The notes under the pieces were generated by a model that did no database searches, was not told the origin of the DNA, and was given only the letters and a program-made list of their open reading frames with translations. From Desulfococcaceae bacterium HSG9 (lineage in GTDB: Bacteria > Desulfobacterota > Desulfobacteria > Desulfobacterales > JAUCGF01): a stretch of DNA of 64,000 nt. Of this stretch, positions 15,226-24,656 are shown piece by piece (positions within the stretch are counted from its first letter, which is position 1; the number at the start of each line of letters is the position of its first letter). The position numbers were made by a program, and so were the translations under genes. Where the stretch lies: contig JAUCGF010000081.1 in NCBI GenBank assembly GCA_030378005.1, forward strand, positions 20,873 through 84,872. Reading direction: 5' to 3'.

Positions 15226-18200
15226 ATGAATGCGTTCAAAAATTTGTCAATTGGCGGGAAAATTATTCTGGCAATGACGTGTTTGATTGTATTGGAGGCC
15301 GGCGCAACCGGTGTCGTATTGTGGTTGGTACGCGATATGCAGGTTCACCAGGCCTGGAGTATCATTCTTCTGACATCCATTGCGGCGGGTGCTTGCGGCC
15401 TTTTTTTCGGATTTCTGGTGATGCGGGGCATCAGTGACAGCCTGGCGAACCTAATCTATTTGGCCAAAGACGTCGGTTACGGAAATATGCACACCTCGAA
15501 GACGAGCATGACGGGGCGGAGCGAAATTGCGCAATTAACACAGGCGCTTTTTCAGGTTCAAGAATTCATGCAATCTATCACTGTGGCTCTGCAAGATGTC
15601 GCCAAAGGGAAACTCGATATCACGATGCCGGTCAAACACAGCAATGACGAGTTGTCTCGGACGATCAATACCATGGTGGCGCAATTGAGCAGTTTTGCTG
15701 ATGAAGTCACGCGGGTGGCCCGCGAAGTCGGCACCCAAGGCAAACTCGGCGGACAGGCGCGTGTTGAAGGTGTGTCCGGCACCTGGCGCGATCTGACTCA
15801 AAATGTGAACCTTATGGCGGATAATCTGACCGCCCAGGTGCGCAACATTGCCGAGGTCACCACAGCGGTGGCACAGGGTGATTTGTCGCGCACAATTACG
15901 ATTGATGCCAAAGGCGAAGTGCAGCAACTGAAGAACACGATTAACACTATGGTCATACAACTTCGCAGTTTTGCGGATGAAGTCACACGAGTGGCCCGCG
16001 AAGTCGGTACTGACGGCATATTAGGCGGGCAGGCGCGCGTCAAAGGCGTGTCCGGCACCTGGCGCGATCTGACCGACACCGTGAACCGGATGGCGGATAA
16101 TCTGACCGATCAGGTGCGCAACATTGCCGAGGTCACCACGGCTGTGGCACAGGGCGATTTGTCGCGCACAATTACGATTGACGCCAATGGTGAAGTTTTG
16201 GAATTAAAGGATACGGTTAACATCATGGTTGTGCAACTGCGCAGTTTTGCGGATGAAGTCACACGGGTGGCCCGCGAAGTCGGCACTGAAGGCAAACTCG
16301 GCGGGCAAGCGCGCGTTGAAGGCGTGTCCGGCACCTGGCGCGATCTGACGGACACCGTGAACCGGATGGCGGACAACCTGACCAATCAGGTACGCAGCAT
16401 CGCCAAAGTCACTATGGCCGTGTCACGCGGTGAACTGAACCGCAAAGTCGAAATTGAGGCCAAAGGGGAAATGCTGGAACTTAAAACCACTATCAACCGC
16501 ATGGTGGTTCAATTAAACCGTTTTGCCTCCGAAGTCTCACGCATGGCGCGTGAGGTCGGCACTGAAGGAAAACTTGGCGGGCAAGCCAATGTGGAAGGTG
16601 TTTCCGGCACATGGCGCGACCTGACCGATGATGTGAATCAAATGGCCACCAATCTGACGGAGCAGGTGCGCGGCATTGCGAGTATTGTAACAGCCGTGGC
16701 GCACGGCAATCTCAGAAAAAAATTGACGCTGACGGCGCGCGGTGAAATTGCCGATCTGGCAGATACGATCAACAACATGATCGACACCCTCAGCCTGTTT
16801 GCCGAACAGGTTTCCGATGTCGCCCATGATGTCGGGGTGAAAGGCGTATTGGGCGGGCAGGCCAATGTCTCTGGCGCCCAAGGCACATGGCGAGATTTGA
16901 CAGATAATGTGAATCAATTGGCCGCGAACTTGACCACACAGGTACGTGCCATTGGCGATGTGGCTACTGCGGTCACGCAAGGCGATCTCACGCGTATTAT
17001 TGATGTGCAAGCCTCCGGCGAAGTTGCCGATCTCAAAGATAATGTGAACACCATGATCCGAACCCTGAGCAAGACCACGCTCATCAACACGGAACAAGAC
17101 TGGCTGAAAACAAATTTGACACATTTTACGCGAATACTTCAAGGCCAGCGTGATCTGAACACGATGGCACAGACCCTGCTTTCCGAATTAGCGCCAGTGG
17201 TTTCCGCCCAACACGGCCTCTTCTATGCGCCGCAGAACAAAAACGGTGAACCGGTTTTCAAGCTGATCAGCGGGTATGCTTTTCAGGAACGCAAACATCT
17301 TGCCAATCAGTATTGCTTGGGAGAAGGGCTGGTGGGACAATGCGCGCAGGAAAGACAACGCATCCTGCTGACAGAGGTTCCGGAAGATTATATTCGTATC
17401 AGTTCCGGTCTCGGCGAGGGGGTACCCCTGAATATTGTTGTGCTGCCGATACTTTTTGAGGATAAAGTGCTGGCGATTGTGGAATTGGCCTCATTTTCGC
17501 GTTTCAGCGAAATCACACTTGTCTTTCTCGAACAATTAGTCGAGAGCATGAGCATCATGATGAACAGTCTCAATGCCTCGGTACGAACCAAAGAGCTGCT
17601 TCAGAAATCACAGATACTGACGGATGAATTACAGTCCCAGCAGCAAGAATTGCAATTGGCGAATAATAATCTGGAAAAGCAGACCCACAAGCTTGAAAAG
17701 CAAAAAAAAGCGGTGGAGGAAAAGAACGTACAAATTGAAACGGCGCGAGTCGCCATAGAAGAAAAAGCGGAAGAGTTGGCGCTGGCTTCCAAGTACAAAT
17801 CTGAATTTCTCACCAACATGTCACACGAACTCCGCACCCCGCTGAACAGCCTGTTGATTCTGGCGCAACTGCTAACTGATAACACCGAGAAGAACCTGAC
17901 GGACAAGCAGCTTGACTATGCGCGAACTATCAGCAAATCCGGCAGCGAACTGCTAAACCTGATTAACGACATCCTTGATCTGTCTAAAGTCGAAGCCGGA
18001 GCCATGCAAGTCGAATTCCGCCAGATTATCATTTCAGATATTTGTGAAAGCCTCGACCTCAGCATGCGTCAGACAGCGCAGAAAAAAAATATCGGGTTCG
18101 ACATCCGGTTATCCGAGGAAGTGCCGGCAGCCCTTTATACTGATCAGACACGCTTGTTGCAAATCCTCAAGAATCTGTTGTCCAATGCTATAAAATTCAC

Positions 18201-19911
18201 CGCTCAGGGCGAAGTGAAACTCAGCATAGAGCGGGCGCTTGACGGTTGGTCTCCCCTTCAAGAGGAATTGAATTTAGCAGAGCTTGTGGTGGCATTTTCC
18301 GTGAGCGACACGGGCATCGGGATTCCTGAGTCGAAGCAACGTATCATTTTCGAGGCCTTCCAGCAGGTCGATGGCAGCATCAGCCGCCGCTACGGCGGAA
18401 CCGGATTGGGCCTGAATATCGCCCGTGAAATGGCAAACCTGCTTAATGGCGAACTCCGCCTGACATCCAGCTCCCCGGATGAAGGCAGCACTTTTACTTT
18501 GTATCTGCCTCAACAGAAAAATAGCTCTGCTAAACTTTCTCAACGGAAAAATAGTTCTGCTAAACTTTCAAAGTTTAGCAAAGCTGAAACAGAAGAGAAC
18601 TTTAATAAGTCTCCACAACTTAGTAAAGTTGCGGCTGAAATTACAGACGACCGCGACAATCTGCAACCCGGCGACACGCGGCTGCTGATCATCGAAGACG
18701 ATAACGCCTTTGCCAATATCTTGCTGGACATGGCTCATGCCAAAGGCTTCAAAGGATTGATTGCCGCTCAGGGCGATCATGGGATGGAAATGGCGCAAGA
18801 GTATGCTCCGAATGCTATTATTCTGGATATCCAATTGCCGGTCATGGATGGCTGGGCCGTGCTGCAACATCTCAAACACACTCCTGAAACCCGGCATATT
18901 CCCGTGTATATTATTTCAGTGGACGCTCAACGCCAAAAAGGGTTTAAACAGGGTGCCATCGGCGTGTTGGAAAAACCGGTATCCACGCAGCAAATAAACG
19001 TGACAATGGATGAACTGGTCGGATTTCAGGGAAGCTTGAAACAGTTGTTGATCGTAGAAGATAACGCTATTCAACAAGACTCTATCGTTGATTTGCTGCA
19101 AGGCAAAGATGTTGAAATCACGGTTGCCGGCACAGGTCAGGAGGCATTGGCACAAATTAAGGCACAAACGTTCGATTGCGTCGTTCTGGATCTCAAATTG
19201 ACGGATATGGACGGATTTACACTGCTTGGTAAAATCAACGAAAACGCCAAAGCGAACAAAACCGCAGTGATTATTTATACCGGACGGGATTTGACCGAGG
19301 AAGAAGAAACGTGGCTCAAACTGCAAGCCCGTTGCATCATCGTCAAAGGCGCGAGCGCGCCAAATAAACTGTTGGAGGAAGCAGGCTTATTCTTGCACCG
19401 AGCTATACCAGAGACCTCCGGGCGTACACAGAGAGAACCGTCAGCCCCGGCCGGGTCTGAATCAGCGCTGGAGGGTGAAAATAATATCGCTGTCAATGAC
19501 CTCCCTGGCCGCATTCCGCCGGCCGGGTCTGAATCAGCGCTGGAGGGCAAAAAGATTCTGTTAGCTGAAGACGATGCGCGCAACGCCTTTGCCCTGGTTA
19601 GTCTGTTCGAACGATACGGGATGCAGGTGAGCCACGCTGAAAACGGACGTGAAGCTATTGAAGTTCTGCAACAAACGCCAGACATTGATATCGTCATGAT
19701 GGATATTATGATGCCCGAAATGGACGGTTTTGAGGCGATGCGCCTGATACGCCAGGATGAGCGTTTCGCATCGCTCCCGATTATTGCCATCACCGCCAAA
19801 GCCATGCAAGACGACCGCGAAAAATGCCTGGCCGCCGGCGCATCTGATTATGTCAGTAAACCGCCGAATAATACGGATTTGCTGGAAACGTTGAGAAAGT
19901 GGACTTTTTGA
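15226..19911 (+). CDS. Giant hybrid histidine kinase with tandem HAMP array, GAF and three receivers
   Basis: A 1561-residue kinase (ATG at 15226, AAGGAG nine bases before it). Two membrane helices (about 12-35 and 42-64) hold a very short outside loop. Then come a HAMP unit and five tandem ~92-residue HAMP-like repeats (about 150-610; each with GTWRDLT and [17 protein letters not shown] helices), as in group III kinases of the Nik1/Os-1 type. A GAF domain (about 640-790) and coiled coil (about 790-860) lead to His867 in [10 protein letters not shown], HATPase_c, and three receivers starting near 1151, 1271 and 1442. The linkers between HATPase and the first receiver, and between the second and third, contain repeated DNA translated in frame. 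The second receiver lacks a clean KP motif and may be degenerate. Its stop is immediately followed by the largest GAAACGTGA array. Group III kinases usually respond to osmotic or redox stress, but the signal here is not known. Confidence 0.92.
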   Translation: MNAFKNLSIGGKIILAMTCLIVLEAGATGVVLWLVRDMQVHQAWSIILLTSIAAGACGLFFGFLVMRGISDSLANLIYLAKDVGYGNMHTSKTSMTGRSEIAQLTQALFQVQEFMQSITVALQDVAKGKLDITMPVKHSNDELSRTINTMVAQLSSFADEVTRVAREVGTQGKLGGQARVEGVSGTWRDLTQNVNLMADNLTAQVRNIAEVTTAVAQGDLSRTITIDAKGEVQQLKNTINTMVIQLRSFADEVTRVAREVGTDGILGGQARVKGVSGTWRDLTDTVNRMADNLTDQVRNIAEVTTAVAQGDLSRTITIDANGEVLELKDTVNIMVVQLRSFADEVTRVAREVGTEGKLGGQARVEGVSGTWRDLTDTVNRMADNLTNQVRSIAKVTMAVSRGELNRKVEIEAKGEMLELKTTINRMVVQLNRFASEVSRMAREVGTEGKLGGQANVEGVSGTWRDLTDDVNQMATNLTEQVRGIASIVTAVAHGNLRKKLTLTARGEIADLADTINNMIDTLSLFAEQVSDVAHDVGVKGVLGGQANVSGAQGTWRDLTDNVNQLAANLTTQVRAIGDVATAVTQGDLTRIIDVQASGEVADLKDNVNTMIRTLSKTTLINTEQDWLKTNLTHFTRILQGQRDLNTMAQTLLSELAPVVSAQHGLFYAPQNKNGEPVFKLISGYAFQERKHLANQYCLGEGLVGQCAQERQRILLTEVPEDYIRISSGLGEGVPLNIVVLPILFEDKVLAIVELASFSRFSEITLVFLEQLVESMSIMMNSLNASVRTKELLQKSQILTDELQSQQQELQLANNNLEKQTHKLEKQKKAVEEKNVQIETARVAIEEKAEELALASKYKSEFLTNMSHELRTPLNSLLILAQLLTDNTEKNLTDKQLDYARTISKSGSELLNLINDILDLSKVEAGAMQVEFRQIIISDICESLDLSMRQTAQKKNIGFDIRLSEEVPAALYTDQTRLLQILKNLLSNAIKFTAQGEVKLSIERALDGWSPLQEELNLAELVVAFSVSDTGIGIPESKQRIIFEAFQQVDGSISRRYGGTGLGLNIAREMANLLNGELRLTSSSPDEGSTFTLYLPQQKNSSAKLSQRKNSSAKLSKFSKAETEENFNKSPQLSKVAAEITDDRDNLQPGDTRLLIIEDDNAFANILLDMAHAKGFKGLIAAQGDHGMEMAQEYAPNAIILDIQLPVMDGWAVLQHLKHTPETRHIPVYIISVDAQRQKGFKQGAIGVLEKPVSTQQINVTMDELVGFQGSLKQLLIVEDNAIQQDSIVDLLQGKDVEITVAGTGQEALAQIKAQTFDCVVLDLKLTDMDGFTLLGKINENAKANKTAVIIYTGRDLTEEEETWLKLQARCIIVKGASAPNKLLEEAGLFLHRAIPETSGRTQREPSAPAGSESALEGENNIAVNDLPGRIPPAGSESALEGKKILLAEDDARNAFALVSLFERYGMQVSHAENGREAIEVLQQTPDIDIVMMDIMMPEMDGFEAMRLIRQDERFASLPIIAITAKAMQDDREKCLAAGASDYVSKPPNNTDLLETLRKWTF
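15690..17070. repeat. Five in-frame 276-bp repeats encoding HAMP units
   Basis: Five consecutive units of about 276 bp (92 codons). The first three are very similar at DNA level (GATGAAGTCACGCGGGTGGC, GGCACCTGGCGCGATCTGAC); the last two are more diverged. Suggests recent expansion or homogenisation inside the gene. Confidence 0.85.
18520..18660. repeat. Palindromic repeats translated inside a kinase linker
   Basis: AAAAATAG(C/T)TCTGCTAAACTT occurs twice in tandem, and 18558-18580 is a 23-bp palindrome (TGCTAAACTTT-C-AAAGTTTAGCA). AACTTAGTAAAGTT follows. All are read in frame as a Ser/Lys/Asn-rich linker between HATPase_c and the first receiver of the giant kinase. Confidence 0.8.
19449..19546. 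repeat. Direct repeat translated as [10 protein letters not shown] twice
   Basis: GGCCGGGTCTGAATCAGCGC plus TGGAGGG occurs at about 19449 and 19521. It encodes [10 protein letters not shown] twice in the linker before the third receiver of the giant kinase. The surrounding residues do not look like a domain. Confidence 0.8.
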
Positions 19912-20272
19912 AACGTGAAACGTGAATTTTGAAACGTGATGCGTGAAACGTGAATTGTGAAACGTGAATTTTGAAACGTGAATTTTGAAACGTGAATTTT
20001 GAAACGTGAATTGTGAAACGTGAATTTTGAAACGTGAATTTTGAAACGTGAATTTTGAAACGTGAATTGTGAAACGTGAATTGTGAAACGTGATGCGTGA
20101 AACGTGAATTTTGAAACGTGAATTGTGAAACGTGAATTTTGAAACGTGAATTCACGCATCACGCATCACGCAACACGCATCACGCATCACGCATCACGCA
20201 TCACGCATCACGTTTCACGTTTCACGCATCACGCATCACGCATCACGTTTCACGCATCACGCATCACGTTTT
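19911..20272. repeat. Largest GAAACGTGA array, with opposite-facing halves
   Basis: About 360 bp. From 19911 to ~20147 the unit GAAACGTGAATTTT/GAAACGTGAATTGT repeats ~15 times in direct orientation; from ~20148 to 20272 the unit CACGCATCACG(TTT) repeats in the opposite orientation. The two halves can pair into a very large cruciform or hairpin. It lies between the giant kinase stop and the next kinase gene. Confidence 0.93.
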
Positions 20273-20299
20273 AAAACCTGTAGAATAGGGAAATAAGAA

Positions 20300-21919
20300 A
20301 TGAATAACACCATGCAATCTGATCAAAGAATTAACATTTTACTTGTTGATGATCGGCCGGAAAACCTTCAGGCCTTAGAAGGCGTATTGGAATCGCCTGA
20401 ATTGAATCTGGTGAAAGTTTTATCCGGTGAGGATGCCTTACGGCAGCTCTTGAAACATGATTTTGCGCTTATTCTGCTTGATGTACGTATGCCGGGCTTG
20501 GATGGATTTCAGACCGCCGAACTGATTCAGGGACGCGAAAAGACCCGCAATGTTCCGATTATTTTTGTCACAGCGGAATACAAAAGTATCGAACATGTCA
20601 TCCAGGGATATGCCCTTCATGCGATAGATTATATCGTAAAGCCCTTTAACCGTCAAATTTTGAAGGCCAAAGTCTCTGTGTTGGTTGAACTTTACAAGAA
20701 CAGAAAACAGGTCGAGCAACAAGCGGAACAATTGCACAAATCGATTCAACATATTGAAAAAGCTAATCTTCGCCTGCAAGAAGCCGAAAGTGCCAGATCA
20801 CGTTTCCTCTCTTCTATGAGTCACGAACTGCGCACCCCGCTGAACGGCATTTTAGGCTTTACCGATCTGTTGAGCGAGCAATTCTTCGGCCCCCTCAATG
20901 AGAAACAACTCACCTATGTGAACCAGATCGACAGCAGCGGCAAGCATCTGTTAGACCTGATCAACGACCTGCTTGATATGGCCAAAATAGATGCGGGCGC
21001 GGTGGAACTCGAACCGTCAAAATTTAATATCGCTGAAGCTATCCAGACCACAACCACGATGATGAAAATGCTGTTCAAAAAAAAGAATATTACACTAGCC
21101 ACAATGATCGAGCCTGAATTGCCGGATATCACTGCTGATCTTAGAAAGTGCAAACAGGTCATCATCAATCTGCTCTCTAACGCCGTCAAATTTACGCCCG
21201 AAGATGGGCGAATAGAGATTCGCGTTACCATGCCGTGGAATGGCTTCCTCAAGATTGAAGTCAGCGATACCGGTATCGGAATCGAGAAGGATCAAACGGA
21301 AAAGATTTTTTCCGAATTTCATCAGGCCGACCGGGTGCGTGATGAACAGTTAGGCGGCACAGGGTTGGGGCTTGCGCTGGCAAAACGGTTGGTGGAACTG
21401 CACCTCGGCGAAATCAATGTCGAAAGCGAAGTCGGTAAAGGCAGCGTCTTTTGGTTTTCGCTGCCTCTGAACACGCCGCAACCCGAAGAAGGAGCGCAGG
21501 AACAAGCGCAAAAAGCATCCGAGCCAAAAGAAGAGACTGTACCTTCTACAGGACACGGTTTTCGTATTCTCGTGGCCGAGGATAATGACACGAACCTGAA
21601 AATGGTGCTTGACATGTTGAGCGTTCAAGAGCACGAGGTTATCGTGGCCCGCAACGGCCAGGAAGCGGTCGATCTGGCTAAACAACACAAATTTGACTTG
21701 ATCCTGATGGATATGCGTATGCCTGTGATGGATGGCCTTGAAGCTACCCGGCGGTTGCGCGAAATGCCGGAGCTTGAGGATATTCCCATTATCGCCTTGA
21801 CCGCCAGCGCCGGCACTGAAGCGGCAGAAGAACAAATAGCCGCCGGCTGCACCGAACATCTGGCCAAACCGATTCGGACGAAGGAACTGTTTGAGGCGCT
21901 TGCACGGTATTTGAAGTAA
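20300..21919 (+). CDS. Soluble hybrid histidine kinase: receiver - HisKA - HATPase - receiver
   Basis: A 539-residue kinase. N-terminal receiver (about 10-135) with Asp61 in LLDVRMPGLDG and VKPFN; coiled coil (about 135-165); His175 in [10 protein letters not shown]; HATPase_c (N box INLLSNAVKF; SDTGIGIEKD; GGTGLGLAL); a Glu/Ala-rich linker; and a C-terminal receiver (about 419-539; LMDMRMPVMDG). TAGGGAAATAAGAA precedes the ATG, which lies only 27 bp after the GAAACGTGA array. No membrane segment. The unusual start ILLVDDRPENLQALEGVLE is typical of receivers found in front of HisKA in hybrid kinases that take input from other kinases. Confidence 0.92.
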   Translation: MNNTMQSDQRINILLVDDRPENLQALEGVLESPELNLVKVLSGEDALRQLLKHDFALILLDVRMPGLDGFQTAELIQGREKTRNVPIIFVTAEYKSIEHVIQGYALHAIDYIVKPFNRQILKAKVSVLVELYKNRKQVEQQAEQLHKSIQHIEKANLRLQEAESARSRFLSSMSHELRTPLNGILGFTDLLSEQFFGPLNEKQLTYVNQIDSSGKHLLDLINDLLDMAKIDAGAVELEPSKFNIAEAIQTTTTMMKMLFKKKNITLATMIEPELPDITADLRKCKQVIINLLSNAVKFTPEDGRIEIRVTMPWNGFLKIEVSDTGIGIEKDQTEKIFSEFHQADRVRDEQLGGTGLGLALAKRLVELHLGEINVESEVGKGSVFWFSLPLNTPQPEEGAQEQAQKASEPKEETVPSTGHGFRILVAEDNDTNLKMVLDMLSVQEHEVIVARNGQEAVDLAKQHKFDLILMDMRMPVMDGLEATRRLREMPELEDIPIIALTASAGTEAAEEQIAAGCTEHLAKPIRTKELFEALARYLK

Positions 21920-21940
21920 AACGGTATATTGCTTGTAATT

Positions 21941-22036
21941 TCTTACTCTTACTCTTACTCTTAATCATAATCGTAATCGTAATCGTTCGGGATTAAGAGT
22001 AAGATTAAGAGTAAGATTAAGAGTAAGATTACGATT
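21941..22036. repeat. TAATCN hexamer array with inverted halves, copy 1
   Basis: CTTACTCTTACTCTTAATCATAATCGTAATCG runs in one orientation and GATTAAGAGTAAGATTAAGAG in the other, around a short centre (TTCGGGATT). Similar arrays: 27737-27815, 35496-35585, 35695-35752, 42022-42064 and a short one near 30928. The halves can pair as a hairpin. Confidence 0.88.
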
Positions 22037-22109
22037 TTAATTGCGCAGGTTGAAAAAATGTAGGGGCGTTCCCTTGTAAATACCCTTAATATATAAAAAG
22101 GAGCCATAC

Positions 22110-22985
22110 ATGAAAGTATTAATCGTTGAAGACGACACCGTATCCAGAAACAACATGCACGATATTGTTACAAGCCAGAAACACCAGACCAAAACGGCTG
22201 AGGACGGCGCTCAGGGACTTGAATTGTTCAAGGAATTTCAACCTGATCTAATCTTCACAGATATTCAAATGCCCAAAATGGACGGTCTTGAAATGTTGGC
22301 CGCCATTCGCGAGCGAGATAAAGACGTCATTGTTATTGTCAACACCGCTTTCGGAACCGAGGACTATGCCTTGAAGGCGCTCAAGCTGAACGCCAACAAT
22401 TATCTGAGCAAACCCGTTCATTTTTCCGAAGTGGTGCATTATCTCAAAAAATATGAGATCATCATTAAGGATAAAACCCAGATGCAGGAGCTTGACATTG
22501 TGTTTGTTCGGCGGCTATACACCCTGCAACTGCCCAATACAATCGGACAGGTTCCCAGGGTTGTCGATCACTTGCTGGTAACCGCTGGCAAGGCTCTCAA
22601 TCCTGACGCTCGGCTCGGTGTGCGGCTTGGCCTGGTTGAACTGATCACCAATGCAATTGAACACGGTAACCTGGGCATCACTTATGAAGAAAAGGGCGAA
22701 GCTCTTGATAATATGACGCTCGGAGAGCTTTACCTTGAGCGTCTATCCGAACCGAAAATTGCCGACCGCCGGGTGACAATTGATTTCGAGCATAATACGT
22801 TGGGCTGCCAATGGGTGATCACTGACGAAGGTGACGGGTTTGACTGGCGCACGCTCCCTGATCCGACTTCAGAAGAAGCTATACTGGCCTCACACGGGCG
22901 AGGGATTTTTATCAGCCGTTTTCAGTTCGACGAAATGGAATTTATAGGTGTCGGCAATGCCGTGCGTATCTTTAAAAAACAATAA
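22110..22985 (+). CDS. Response regulator fused to an RsbW-like anti-sigma-type ATPase
   Basis: A 291-residue protein. Receiver at 1-120 with Asp51 (FTDIQMPKMDG), NTAFG and LSKPVH. A short linker (about 120-140) joins a HATPase_c_2 domain (about 145-290) with N box GLVELITNAIEHGN, G1 TDEGDGFDW and G2 HGRGIFISR. There is no HisKA, so it is not a classical kinase. The fold is that of serine-kinase anti-sigma factors such as RsbW/SpoIIAB, which phosphorylate a STAS partner. It is the natural counterpart of the SpoIIE-type phosphatase at 1825-3123, with receiver control on both. AAGGAGCC precedes the ATG. The kinase at 23005 follows after 19 bp, suggesting an operon. No STAS protein or sigma factor is visible in the window. 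Confidence 0.88.
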   Translation: MKVLIVEDDTVSRNNMHDIVTSQKHQTKTAEDGAQGLELFKEFQPDLIFTDIQMPKMDGLEMLAAIRERDKDVIVIVNTAFGTEDYALKALKLNANNYLSKPVHFSEVVHYLKKYEIIIKDKTQMQELDIVFVRRLYTLQLPNTIGQVPRVVDHLLVTAGKALNPDARLGVRLGLVELITNAIEHGNLGITYEEKGEALDNMTLGELYLERLSEPKIADRRVTIDFEHNTLGCQWVITDEGDGFDWRTLPDPTSEEAILASHGRGIFISRFQFDEMEFIGVGNAVRIFKKQ

Positions 22986-23004
22986 AATAAGGAGGTGAAT
23001 AACA

Positions 23005-24639
23005 ATGAATGACAAAGCTTTAATTCTCGTGGTGGATGACATAGAAGCAAACCGAATGGTATTAAGTGATCGCATGATTGCCCTGGGGCATGAACCGATT
23101 GAAGCGGAAAACGGCCTCGCCGCCCTGGATATGGCGAAAAAAAAGAAGCCGGATCTGATTTTGCTTGATATAATGATGCCGGAAATGAACGGTGATGAAG
23201 TGCTAGAGCGCTTGAAATCTGACGAATCGTTGCACCATATTCCGGTGATTATGATTTCAGCCCTATCGGACATGGACACAATTTTACGCTGTATCGAAGG
23301 CGGTGCCGATGATTATTTAGCCAAGCCGTTCAAACCGGCGATTTTAAAAGCGCGCATTACGGCCGGCATTGAAAAAATGCGCTTTTTTAAGAAAGAAGAG
23401 CGCTATCGCCAGAAAATCCAAGAATATTTCATGCGCATCAAAGCGCAGACAACCAAGTTGACGCTTGCCAATGCCGAACTCGCACGCGCAGCCGGTCTCA
23501 AAGACGAATTTTTAGCCAATATGAGCCATGAACTGCGCACCCCTCTGACCGCCATTCTGGGCGGAGCGGAAGCCTTGCAAGAAGAGATTTATGGAAAACT
23601 GAACGCAGGCCAAATGAAATTCGCCTCCTTGGTTGAAAAAGGCGGGCGTCATTTGCTGTCTTTGATAAATGATATCCTTGATATCGCCAAAATTGAGGCC
23701 GGCAAATTAGAACTCCATAAAGAAATCACACCGGTTGATAAAATATGCCAGGGCAGCATACGCCTGATTAAACAAATTGCCGCTAAAAAACGCATCAGCA
23801 TCTCTTGCGAGGTTCAAGCCGGAGTCGATGATATCCTGGCAGACAAGATTCGTATAAAACAGGTTCTGATCAATCTGCTGACCAATGCCGTCAAATTCAC
23901 GCCGGAAAAAGGGCGCATCGGTTTGGAAGTCCAAGGAGATCGAAGGCGTGACATCGTTCGCTTCATTGTATGGGACAGCGGCATCGGCATCTCGGAGGAA
24001 GACCTGGCCGGTTTGTTCCAACCCTTTGTTCAAGTGGACAGCAGTTACACCCGTGAACAACAGGGAACCGGCCTCGGGTTGGTGATGGTCGCCCGTCTGA
24101 CCGAAATGCACGGAGGGAGCGTCAATGTTAAAAGCGAAGTCGGAGAGGGCAGCCGTTTTATCATATCTCTTCCCTGGCAAGAAGCTGTTGCAGAAGAGTC
24201 CGATGCCGCTGACCAGGACGCGCAGCTCGAATCAGAGCCGAAAACATCGGCCTCCAAATTGCACTGTTCCATTTTGCTGGCTGAAGATAATGAAACCAAT
24301 CGAAGCATCATTACTGATTATCTGATAAGCAAGGGCCATCAGGTGTTCATTGCCGAAAATGGCGCCCAAGCCATTGAAAGCGCCCGGGAAAATCCTCCAG
24401 ATATTATTCTTATGGATATCCAAATGCCTGTCATGAACGGATTTGAAGCCATTAAGTTTATTCGCGCCGACTACGATCTGGCCAAAGTTCCTATTATTGC
24501 ACTGACCGCCTTGGCAATGGCGAGCGATCGTGAAAAGTGCATCCAAGCCGGAGCTGATGAGTATTTATCCAAGCCTGTTCAGTTGAAAGAGCTGCTCAAC
24601 ACGATTGAAGCGCTGTTGAAAAAAGATGAACAATGGTGA
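23005..24639 (+). CDS. Soluble hybrid histidine kinase: receiver - HisKA - HATPase - receiver
   Basis: A 544-residue kinase. Receiver 1-125 (Asp55 in LLDIMMPEMNG; LAKPFK), coiled coil (about 130-165), His175 in [10 protein letters not shown], HATPase_c (N box INLLTNAVKF; WDSGIGISEED; QGTGLGLVM), then a receiver (about 420-540; LMDIQMPVMNG; LSKPVQ). AAGGAGGTG lies before the ATG. Its core is diverged from the 4560/7129/10887 group. It is the last gene of the plus-strand series and converges with the kinase on the other strand, with only 17 bp between the stops. Confidence 0.92.
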   Translation: MNDKALILVVDDIEANRMVLSDRMIALGHEPIEAENGLAALDMAKKKKPDLILLDIMMPEMNGDEVLERLKSDESLHHIPVIMISALSDMDTILRCIEGGADDYLAKPFKPAILKARITAGIEKMRFFKKEERYRQKIQEYFMRIKAQTTKLTLANAELARAAGLKDEFLANMSHELRTPLTAILGGAEALQEEIYGKLNAGQMKFASLVEKGGRHLLSLINDILDIAKIEAGKLELHKEITPVDKICQGSIRLIKQIAAKKRISISCEVQAGVDDILADKIRIKQVLINLLTNAVKFTPEKGRIGLEVQGDRRRDIVRFIVWDSGIGISEEDLAGLFQPFVQVDSSYTREQQGTGLGLVMVARLTEMHGGSVNVKSEVGEGSRFIISLPWQEAVAEESDAADQDAQLESEPKTSASKLHCSILLAEDNETNRSIITDYLISKGHQVFIAENGAQAIESARENPPDIILMDIQMPVMNGFEAIKFIRADYDLAKVPIIALTALAMASDREKCIQAGADEYLSKPVQLKELLNTIEALLKKDEQW

Positions 24640-24656
24640 TCGTTCCTAAGCACTTT

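Noticed and set aside
19848..20162. Minus-strand open frames of ~100 residues such as repeated FTFHNSRFKIHVS
   Set aside because: They are translations of the GAAACGTGA satellite. The composition is wholly set by the repeat and there is no ribosome site; similar false frames arise at 57-296.
19911..20272. Possible CRISPR array
   Set aside because: Units are ~15 bp with 2-5-bp variable joints, orientation switches half way, there are no spacers of 30-40 bp and no cas genes.
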